NCBI GenBank assembly: GCA_963169055.1
Contig: CAUJFU010000492.1
Coordinates: forward strand, 1 to 5,031
From: Myxococcota bacterium
GTDB taxonomy: Bacteria > Myxococcota_C > UBA6777
Length of the DNA: 5,031 nt
Direction: 5' to 3'
The position numbers and the translations under genes are program-made. The notes under the pieces were generated by a model. The model had not been told where the DNA came from and ran no database searches. It saw only the letters and a program-made list of their open reading frames with translations. Shown here piece by piece: positions 1 to 5,031 of the stretch (the first letter of the stretch is position 1; each line of letters opens with the position of its first letter).

Positions 1-1689
1 AAACATCCCGATCGATCCTTCGATGGTGACGCGGATCTTGTCTTCGCGAGCCTTGAGGCCACGCAGCCGCCAATGATGATCAGGCATCACTTTTCCCGGT
101 CGGGCGTACACCAGACCTGTCCCGTAAAAATAAAACCCCCGCTCATCCGACACTCCCGCGTTGTTTTGATGCCCATCCCATCCTTTGTTGTTGCGTGTCG
201 TAGGGTTGTGCGCGTAAACCTGCAACAGCATCAGAAAAAACACGATCGGCAGCGCATGAGCCACCCCATGCACGCGCTCTTGCAACATCACCACCACCAT
301 CACCACCACCAAAGCGCTCAAAAACCGCCCCGCCATAAAATCCCCACCGATCCAAACAATATATGCCGCATAACACAGCGCTCCGCCCCCAACCCACGCC
401 ACCGCTCGACGCTCTTTCGACCAGAAACGAAACAACGACCAGCCCATCATCCCAAAAAGGAAAACAATCGTCAGCGCATCTTTTTGCAGAGAATAAAAGA
501 AATAATACGATCCTTGTACGATTTTTTCATATAGAGGTAAGCCCGTGGACAGCTTGGCATACGCAGTATTTGGAACCCACAAACCATAATAGATCAAGGA
601 AAACGCTTCCCACGCAAACAACGGTAGGGCGGCCAAAAACAACGCGCCCAACAAACGGACGCTCCATCGTGTATGCCAAAGCACATACAACAACGGAAAG
701 CCGAACAGAAGGGCATGATCAGCACGATTCAAGACTCCCAAACACGCGATACCGACCAACACACCGACACGAAAAGGCGAGAAGATCGCGGACGGCTCTG
801 GAGATTGGGCATGACGCAAGTCTTCGACCCAACGAAAAAACAACAGCAAAAACACCACCAACAATAGATGCGCCAGTGGGTTTTCCAGTCCCGATGTCGC
901 AAAGTCCACATACGCCCGTGAAAAGCCGAGCACCAGCGCCCCAAGCAAGATGTGCAACGTCGAACGAGCGATGTGCCGAAACAGCAACCACAACATCAGC
1001 GCCGTCAGCACCAGCGAAAGCCCCATCGCCGACCAATACAGATGGCCGACAACCAGATGCACCCCCGCGACAAGAAACATCCATAGCGGATGGGTGTAGC
1101 TTTGCACACGCTCCAGCGGATTCCAGCGCAGCCCGTAGCCATGAAACCAGTTGTCGATCGTGCGAAACGTGATAAACGCATCGTCACAGATCCACGCATT
1201 GCTGACCACCCAGATCATCACAAACGCCATCGCCCAAAAAGCGGCGGCGGCCTTCTTCCAACCACCTTCTTGCATCGGATGGCCGGGATACCACGAAAAG
1301 CCCCCCTCCTGTGCGCCCTTCCCCTCCACAACAAAGCTCGGTAAAGCCCCCACCGAACGCCCCTCCACCGAAACGTCTGCATCGACCGCAACGCTTACAC
1401 CCATCGCTGCACCCACCGCAACGCTTGAACCCATCACAACACTCGAATCCATCGCAACGCTCGCACCCGTCGCTGCGCCCACCCTCTCTGCTCGTTGCAT
1501 CTCGGGGGCCTTGTTTTGAGCGGCCTTGTTTTGAGCGGCCTTGTTGTGAGCGGCCTTGTTTTGAGCGGCCTTGTTTTGGGCAGCCTTGTTTTGGGCGGTC
1601 TTGTTTTGAGCGGCCTTGTTTTGGGCAGTCTTGTTTTGGGAGGGATGATTTTGAGGGGTCTCTGCTTTCTTGTTGTTCTTTTTTCCCAT
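1..1689 (-). CDS. AftB-like GT-C membrane glycosyltransferase with repeat-rich N-terminal extension (C-terminus outside window)
   Basis: The frame runs from ATG at 1689 to the left edge with no stop, giving 563 visible residues. After an extension of about 145 residues, a first membrane segment (about 147-163) leads into D169-D170 in the context CDDAFITFRTIDN, then YGLRWNPLERVQSYTHPLWM (185-204). The Asp pair just outside the first helix is the usual GT-C catalytic site. Further family-like motifs are FATSGLENPL (263-272), NRADH (321-325), VPNTAYAK (372-379) and GGDFMAGRFL (448-457), plus DERGFY near 515-520. About ten hydrophobic segments lie between 147 and 491. These motifs resemble mycobacterial AftB (terminal arabinofuranosyltransferase), which uses a polyprenyl-phosphate sugar outside the membrane. 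The sugar and acceptor here are unknown. GAGG lies 7 nt before the ATG, whereas internal Met64 and Met139 have no such site, so the repeats belong to the protein. It is probably co-transcribed with the DUF2752 gene upstream. The family assignment comes from remembered motifs, not a search. Confidence 0.85.
   Translation of the reverse strand, partial: MGKKNNKKAETPQNHPSQNKTAQNKAAQNKTAQNKAAQNKAAQNKAAHNKAAQNKAAQNKAPEMQRAERVGAATGASVAMDSSVVMGSSVAVGAAMGVSVAVDADVSVEGRSVGALPSFVVEGKGAQEGGFSWYPGHPMQEGGWKKAAAAFWAMAFVMIWVVSNAWICDDAFITFRTIDNWFHGYGLRWNPLERVQSYTHPLWMFLVAGVHLVVGHLYWSAMGLSLVLTALMLWLLFRHIARSTLHILLGALVLGFSRAYVDFATSGLENPLAHLLLVVFLLLFFRWVEDLRHAQSPEPSAIFSPFRVGVLVGIACLGVLNRADHALLFGFPLLYVLWHTRWSVRLLGALFLAALPLFAWEAFSLIYYGLWVPNTAYAKLSTGLPLYEKIVQGSYYFFYSLQKDALTIVFLFGMMGWSLFRFWSKERRAVAWVGGGALCYAAYIVWIGGDFMAGRFLSALVVVMVVVMLQERVHGVAHALPIVFFLMLLQVYAHNPTTRNNKGWDGHQNNAGVSDERGFYFYGTGLVYARPGKVMPDHHWRLRGLKAREDKIRVTIEGSIGMF
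1363..1464 (-). repeat. 18-bp imperfect repeat encoding Val/Ser/Ala-rich hexapeptides
   Basis: Six consecutive imperfect units encode residues 76-109: ASVAMD, SSVVMG, SSVAVG, a shortened AAMG, VSVAVD and ADVSVE. On the minus strand the recurring DNA core is close to agcgttgcggtgggt. The units are 18 bp except for one of 12 bp, so all are in frame. This tract is more diverged than the 15-bp array beside it and unrelated to it in sequence. It lies between that array and the first membrane segment, has no charged lysine pattern, and is of unknown function. Confidence 0.8.
1507..1656 (-). repeat. 15-bp tandem repeat encoding NKAAQ-type pentapeptides
   Basis: Nine clear 15-bp units (plus-strand consensus ggccttgttttgagc) run head to tail from 1507 to 1641, followed by a degenerate tenth at 1642-1656. 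Units differ at only a few positions, for example one T-to-G change at 1537-1551 and agcc or ggtc at unit starts. Read on the minus strand they encode pentapeptides of the form N-K-A/T-A-Q, covering about residues 12-61 of the transferase. The unit is a multiple of three, so copy number can change without breaking the frame. The tract is lysine-rich, hydrophilic and probably disordered. It precedes the first membrane helix, so it would be cytoplasmic under normal GT-C topology. Confidence 0.95.
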
Positions 1690-1794
1690 CAGAAAACCTC
1701 TATTTTCGATGCGAGATATCGCTCGGTATGGTGCATTTGGCGCAAACAGCGGAACAAAAGCACACACTCGCTTTTCGGTGTCAAGAACCTTTGC
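1690..1794. other. 105-bp spacer between the DUF2752 gene and the transferase gene
   Basis: The spacer lies downstream of the DUF2752 stop. It contains a perfect minus-strand TTGACA at 1784-1779, but no convincing -10 hexamer 16-18 nt further on (the candidate there reads GCTTTT or CTTTTG). A small inverted repeat, GCGA-GATA-TCGC at 1711-1722, has no T tract and is not a credible terminator. I see no small gene here. Transcription through the spacer from the DUF2752 promoter is the simplest reading, with an internal promoter possible. Confidence 0.4.
1697..1700 (-). promoter_or_regulatory. Ribosome-binding site of the glycosyltransferase gene
   Basis: GAGG on the minus strand sits 7 nt before the ATG at 1689-1687. 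It decides the start: the first ATG codons after the pentapeptide array (Met64, Met139) have no purine-rich site before them, so the repeats are inside the coding region. Confidence 0.7.
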
Positions 1795-2214
1795 TCAGCG
1801 CAAAGGAGTGAAAACGCCGACAGGGGCGAGATACAAGCGCACCGCGTAATAGAGCAAAAACCAGAACAGCAGCCATCGTTGTAAAGCCCCCCACCGCAAC
1901 AGAGACAACGGGCCGAATGGGCGCGTTTGATCGGTGGCAAGTTCCCATCCCACCTGCACCAAGCACAACAGCAGAAAGCCAAGCAACCACGGCCCAAATG
2001 CGTGAAAGTACAACGCCCCGAGCCAATCCCCGCACAGCATCGCCCGAAACGAACGGGTCATCCCGCACAACGGACACGGCACGCCCACCCACGAAAACAA
2101 CGGACATCCCAAAGGTGATCGATTGCCTGACCACGCATAAAACAACACCACGATCATCCCCACCACCCCCAGCCCCAAAGCTGCTTTTCGCTCCTGCCGC
2201 TGTTGTGGAATCAC
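1795..2214 (-). CDS. DUF2752 family small integral membrane protein
   Basis: This is a complete 139-residue protein. The defining motif is CPLF near 37-40 followed by PCPLCGMTRSF (46-56), then a GDWLGALYFHAFGP stretch (62-75). That matches the DUF2752 pattern of paired cysteines, CGMTR and a conserved His in 'AlxxHP'. Three hydrophobic segments are visible at about 12-28, 74-90 and 114-130, with a basic C-terminus. The family has no established function that I know of; the Cys pair could bind metal or form a disulfide, but that is a guess. Translation starts at GTG 2214-2212, supported by AGGGGG 8 nt upstream; the nearest upstream ATG (about 2249) is in another frame. The gene precedes the AftB-like transferase by 105 bp on the same strand and is divergent from hutH, so a shared operon with the transferase is likely. 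Confidence 0.88.
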   Translation of the reverse strand: MIPQQRQERKAALGLGVVGMIVVLFYAWSGNRSPLGCPLFSWVGVPCPLCGMTRSFRAMLCGDWLGALYFHAFGPWLLGFLLLCLVQVGWELATDQTRPFGPLSLLRWGALQRWLLFWFLLYYAVRLYLAPVGVFTPLR

Positions 2215-2222
2215 GAGACTGG

Positions 2223-2228
2223 CCCCCT
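2223..2228 (-). promoter_or_regulatory. Ribosome-binding site supporting a GTG start for the DUF2752 gene
   Basis: AGGGGG on the minus strand lies 8 nt upstream of GTG 2214-2212. No in-frame ATG offers a better start, and the resulting N-terminus (MIPQQRQERK, then a hydrophobic helix) suits a small membrane protein with positive charges inside. Confidence 0.65.
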
Positions 2229-2251
2229 GTTGCTTTTTTGCCGTACATCGG

Positions 2252-2261
2252 CTTGATCAAG
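2252..2261. promoter_or_regulatory. Candidate operator: perfect palindrome in the divergent hutH / DUF2752 intergenic region
   Basis: CTTGATCAAG is a perfect 10-bp palindrome near the middle of the 88-bp divergent spacer, 41 bp from the hutH ATG and 37 bp from the DUF2752 GTG. Its position suits a dimeric regulator controlling either or both genes. It does not match the HutC-type operator as I recall it (TGTATA-like core). No clear -35/-10 pair was found on either strand of the spacer. A 10-bp palindrome can occur by chance, so confidence is low. Confidence 0.3.
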
Positions 2262-2302
2262 AGCGCTTCTGTCCAACTCCAACGCGAAAGAAAGATGGGA
2301 CT

Positions 2303-3868
2303 ATGGAAACGTTGTTGATTTCTGGCGAATCTCTGCGCGTCGATGATGTCGTTGCCGTCGCCCAAGGCCAACGTGTGGCGCTTGACGAAGGTGCGTTGCC
2401 CAAGATCCAGCGCGCACGCGCAGCGGTGGATCACCTCGTGCGAGAAGGCCGCGTGGCTTACGGTATTACCACAGGTTTCGGACATTTCAAAGACAAGATC
2501 ATCCCACCTGACCAAGTGCGTCAGCTTCAGTTTAACTTGGTGCGCAGCCACGCGGTCGGTGTGGGCGAAGAACTGGACGAAGAAACGTCTCGTGCCATGC
2601 TGCTTGTGCGTGCAAACACCCTAGCCAAGGGATGTTCGGGAGTTCGCCCCGAAGTAATCCAACTGATGATCGCGATGCTCAACCACCGCATCCATCCATG
2701 TATCCCGTCCCAAGGCTCTCTTGGTGCAAGCGGCGATCTTGCGCCTCTCGCTCATCTTGCCTTGGCGTTGATCGGCGAGGGAGACGTGATCGCCCAAGGC
2801 CAGCGTATGCCAAGCCACCTTGCGTTCCAACACGCCGGACTCAAGCCGCTGATCCTCGAAGCCAAAGAAGGACTCGCGATCCTCAACGGAACAACGCTGA
2901 TGGTGGCGCTTGGCGCGTTGCTCGTTCGGCGCGGGATCAACCTCATCCTCACCGCTGATATGGCCGCTGCGCTCACCCTCGAAGCTCTACACGGAACAGA
3001 TCGCGCCTATGATGCGCGCATTCATGCGCTGCGTCCGCACCCTCGGCAGATCGACTGCGCCTCTTTCTTACGACGTCTTCTTGATGGCAGCGGCTTCTTG
3101 CGTCCACGCAACTCCCTCAACGTCCAAGATCCCTACACCCTGCGCTGTGTTCCCCAAGTTCACGGAGCCGTCCGTGATGCCGTCGCTTATACCCAATGGG
3201 TCGTCGATATCGAACTGAACGCCGTCAACGACAATCCGATCATCCTTACCTCCGAAGAATCCGATGACTTCGATGTGATCTCTGCGGGGAACTTTCATGG
3301 GGAACCCATCGCCTTCTCGGCGGATTATATGAAATTTGCCCTCACCGATCTCGGCAATATGAGCGAACGCCGTATCGCACGCATGGTCGACGCTGATTGC
3401 AATCACAGCATCCTGCCGATGTTTTTGACCGAACATGGCGGGCTCGAAAGCGGCTTTATGATCGCCCAATACACCGCCGCTTCGCTTGCATCAGAAAACA
3501 AGGTGTTTTCTCATCCTGCAAGTGCTGACAGCATCCCAAGCAGCGCGAACACCGAAGATCACGTCAGCATGGGCGCGATCGCCGTTCGTCATTTGAAAAA
3601 AGTCATCGAACACACCGAGATCATCGTCGCCATCGAACTGATGGCCGCCGCTCAAGGCATCGACTTTCGCCGACGCGAACTCCCTCCCGAAACGCCTCTT
3701 GGACGCGGTACTTCCGAAGCCTACCGCTGTATCCGCGAACAGATCCCTTTTCTCACCAGCGATCCGATCTTTGCCCCCCTCATCGAAAAAGCCCGTCAAC
3801 TGGTCTCTTCAGGTACACTCAAGCAACGTGTCGAACGAGCGATCGATGAGCAACATGGCATGGGCTGA
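2303..3868 (+). CDS. hutH: Histidine ammonia-lyase (histidase)
   Basis: A complete 521-residue cytoplasmic enzyme, slightly longer than the usual ~505-510, that converts L-histidine to urocanate and ammonia, the first step of histidine degradation. The MIO cofactor triad Ala142-Ser143-Gly144 lies in GSLGASGDLAPLAH, at the same numbering as Pseudomonas putida HutH, which supports the ATG at 2303. Other catalytic positions are present: Tyr53 (YGITTGFG), His83 (RSH), Asn195 (LNGTT), Gln275, Tyr278 and Arg281 (QDPYTLR), Phe331 (GNFHGEP) and Glu418 (TEDHVSMG). Ser82-His83 is the HAL pattern rather than the Phe-Leu or His-Leu of phenylalanine and tyrosine lyases, so histidine is the likely substrate. 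One oddity is SANTEDH where SANQEDH is usual (Thr417). The ribosome-binding site is weak: GAAAGA lies some 11 nt upstream. No hutU, hutI or hutG lies alongside. The gene is divergent from the DUF2752 gene and convergent with the amidohydrolase. Confidence 0.95.
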   Translation: METLLISGESLRVDDVVAVAQGQRVALDEGALPKIQRARAAVDHLVREGRVAYGITTGFGHFKDKIIPPDQVRQLQFNLVRSHAVGVGEELDEETSRAMLLVRANTLAKGCSGVRPEVIQLMIAMLNHRIHPCIPSQGSLGASGDLAPLAHLALALIGEGDVIAQGQRMPSHLAFQHAGLKPLILEAKEGLAILNGTTLMVALGALLVRRGINLILTADMAAALTLEALHGTDRAYDARIHALRPHPRQIDCASFLRRLLDGSGFLRPRNSLNVQDPYTLRCVPQVHGAVRDAVAYTQWVVDIELNAVNDNPIILTSEESDDFDVISAGNFHGEPIAFSADYMKFALTDLGNMSERRIARMVDADCNHSILPMFLTEHGGLESGFMIAQYTAASLASENKVFSHPASADSIPSSANTEDHVSMGAIAVRHLKKVIEHTEIIVAIELMAAAQGIDFRRRELPPETPLGRGTSEAYRCIREQIPFLTSDPIFAPLIEKARQLVSSGTLKQRVERAIDEQHGMG

Positions 3869-3884
3869 TTCCCCTGTAAGGGAA
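3869..3884. terminator. Possible weak bidirectional terminator hairpin between convergent genes
   Basis: TTCCC at 3869-3873 and GGGAA at 3880-3884 can form a 5-bp stem with a 6-nt loop. It fills almost all of the 18-bp gap between the hutH stop (3866-3868) and the amidohydrolase stop (3889-3887). Neither strand has a T tract after the hairpin, so intrinsic termination is unproven; location is the main support. Confidence 0.3.
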
Positions 3885-3886
3885 CT

Positions 3887-5031
3887 CTACTGCGTAGCTT
3901 TCACACCTTGCAAAAAGCGCAGTTTCTTTCCGCCACGCATCACCATCTTCAATCGCTCGACAGCGCGGATATCTTGAAGCGGATCGCCTTCGACCAAGAT
4001 CAGATCCGCCACCTTCCCCACCTCGATCTTGCCGTAGCGTGGGTTCTTTTCGATCAATCGAGAAGGCCCCGTGACTGCGGCCTCCAACAGCACATCGTTA
4101 GGGATGCCCGCTTTTGACAAGGATCGTAACTCCCGATGATACGCGCTTCCCGGATAGATGCCCGGCAACGCGCTGTCCGTCCCAACCCAGATCACAACCC
4201 CCGCCCGATGCAACAAACGGATGTTTTCGTGCCAATGCTTTTTCGCACGCAGCAACCCCTTCGCAAACTCCCCAAGCACAGGCAGATCAACAAATGACCT
4301 GCCTTTCTCTCCCACCAATGGCTCCCACAATACGGGCGGGTGCATCATCCGCTCCAAAGAACTCGGCTGCATCTTGCCTTCTGCCATCAGCGCCGATCTC
4401 TCAAATGCCGCCAGCGTCGGGATCATCCGCACTCCCGTCTTGGCGATCTCCCGCGCTTGCGCTTCGGTCAAAGCATCCCGATACACACCGTGCGCCAAGA
4501 CATCCGCCCCCGCACGCGCCGCCACAAGCGCATTTTGCGCGCTGCCGATATGGATAAACACGCGCATCCCTTTGGCTTTGGCCGCCGCCGCCAATGCCCG
4601 AACCAGCGTTTCCCCCATCTCTGGACTTCCCGGAGGCAACTGATCCACCACCATCTTGACATAATCCACGCCTTTGCGTTGGAGAGCCGCAACGATTTTG
4701 GGCGCATCTTCGGGCGTTTTGATCGCCGTCAACAGCCACGGAGCCATCCAGTTCAACGGCCAAGGAAACAGCTTGGAGCTTGCAGGTTCGGGATGCGATC
4801 CCGGCGAAGAGATCGGGCCATCCGTAAAAAAGATTCGCGGCCCCAACCATTGTCCAGAACGCACCTTATCACGCATCGCCTTGGATGCGGCGGCCTGACC
4901 TCCCAGATCAAAAACTGTTGTCACTCCCACTCGTAAATGTGCATGAAGGTTGTGTTCCTCGTTCCAAAAAACAAAATGACCCGGGGCCGATCCGCTCCCC
5001 GAAAGATGCACATGCGCATCCACCAGCCCCG
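3887..5031 (-). CDS. Imidazolonepropionase-like metal-dependent amidohydrolase (N-terminus outside window)
   Basis: The frame is open to the right edge. The GTG at 5023-5021 is not a true start: it is the Val of a GLVDAHVHL motif that normally lies 50-100 residues into these enzymes, after a small beta-sandwich segment. About 380 residues are visible. Counting that Val as 1, the metal-site candidates are His4 and His6 (HVH), Lys123 (DYVKM, probably the carboxylated bridging lysine), His158 (FIHIG), His178 (LAHGV) and Asp283 (GTDSALPG). This is the binuclear TIM-barrel pattern seen in the imidazolonepropionase-like / Xaa-Pro dipeptidase branch. The C-terminus, GKIEVGKVADLILVEGDPL (331-349), is the usual end of the barrel returning to the sandwich domain. 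The substrate cannot be read from the sequence. Despite lying beside hutH it lacks a HutI-like HTH motif, and it is on the opposite strand. Whether it has a signal peptide cannot be seen. Confidence 0.85.
   Translation of the reverse strand, partial: GLVDAHVHLSGSGSAPGHFVFWNEEHNLHAHLRVGVTTVFDLGGQAAASKAMRDKVRSGQWLGPRIFFTDGPISSPGSHPEPASSKLFPWPLNWMAPWLLTAIKTPEDAPKIVAALQRKGVDYVKMVVDQLPPGSPEMGETLVRALAAAAKAKGMRVFIHIGSAQNALVAARAGADVLAHGVYRDALTEAQAREIAKTGVRMIPTLAAFERSALMAEGKMQPSSLERMMHPPVLWEPLVGEKGRSFVDLPVLGEFAKGLLRAKKHWHENIRLLHRAGVVIWVGTDSALPGIYPGSAYHRELRSLSKAGIPNDVLLEAAVTGPSRLIEKNPRYGKIEVGKVADLILVEGDPLQDIRAVERLKMVMRGGKKLRFLQGVKATQ

Noticed and set aside
287-312. Plus-strand CACCAC run that would encode a poly-histidine stretch, or a simple repeat
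   Set aside because: It is the complement of Val/Met codons (GTG and ATG) in a membrane helix of the transferase, residues about 460-468.
363-1172. Plus-strand 269-codon open frame
   Set aside because: It is antisense to the transferase. The product is rich in Thr, Pro, Arg and Ser without a domain, typical of the complement of Val/Leu/Gly-rich membrane codons.
1495-1670. Plus-strand frames that read as repeated FERPC or LSGLV units, resembling a pentapeptide-repeat or hydrophobic repeat protein
   Set aside because: These are the other frames of the 15-bp array. The minus-strand frame continues into a clear membrane glycosyltransferase and has a good ribosome-binding site, while the plus frames have no recognisable domain beyond the repeat.
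1756-1784. Minus-strand TTGACA as a sigma-70 promoter for the transferase
   Set aside because: The -35 match is perfect, but at 16-18 nt spacing there is no acceptable -10 hexamer, so I do not call a promoter.
1781-2551. Long minus-strand open frame of 256 codons overlapping the DUF2752 gene and the start of hutH
   Set aside because: It lies antisense to the well-supported hutH N-terminus and in a different frame from DUF2752. Its translation has no recognisable domain and is Arg/Gly/Val-rich, as expected of a shadow frame.
5021-5023. GTG as the start codon of the amidohydrolase
   Set aside because: It encodes Val inside the conserved GLVDAHVHL metal-binding motif, the upstream codons CTG and GGG continue the motif, and the usual N-terminal segment would be missing.

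Overview
This window looks like bacterial chromosome of moderate to high GC. It is densely coded, with four genes, short intergenic gaps and no visible mobile element, CRISPR array, tRNA or rRNA. The gene mix (a GT-C sugar transferase of the mycobacterial AftB type, a DUF2752 membrane protein, histidine ammonia-lyase and an imidazolonepropionase-like amidohydrolase) would fit a Myxococcota/deltaproteobacteria-like genome. That placement is an inference and weak; nothing here fixes the taxon.

Layout, left to right. (1) Bases 1-1689, minus strand: one long uninterrupted reading frame that leaves the window at its left edge. Its 563 visible residues are a multi-pass membrane glycosyltransferase preceded by an unusual N-terminal extension of about 145 residues. 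The extension contains a tandem pentapeptide tract (NKAAQ-type, 15-bp DNA units) and then a hexapeptide tract (SVAVG-type, 18-bp units). (2) 1795-2214, minus strand: a small three-helix DUF2752 protein that starts at GTG behind a strong ribosome-binding site. It lies 105 bp upstream of the transferase on the same strand, so the two probably form an operon. (3) 2215-2302: an 88-bp divergent intergenic region with a perfect 10-bp palindrome near its centre. (4) 2303-3868, plus strand: complete hutH, with the MIO triad Ala142-Ser143-Gly144 and most catalytic residues intact. (5) 3887 to the right edge, minus strand: an amidohydrolase whose N-terminus lies outside the window. It converges on hutH across an 18-bp gap that holds a small hairpin.

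How they work together: the two leftward membrane genes suggest envelope glycan or glycolipid work, but the acceptor is unknown. HutH performs the first step of histidine degradation (histidine to urocanate plus ammonia). No hutU, hutI or hutG is visible. The convergent amidohydrolase belongs to the same broad superfamily as HutI but has a different metal-ligand set (HxH, Lys, His, His, Asp) and should not be called HutI. The most unusual thing here is the repeat-rich N-terminal extension on the transferase. I see no clear sign of a new multi-gene system.
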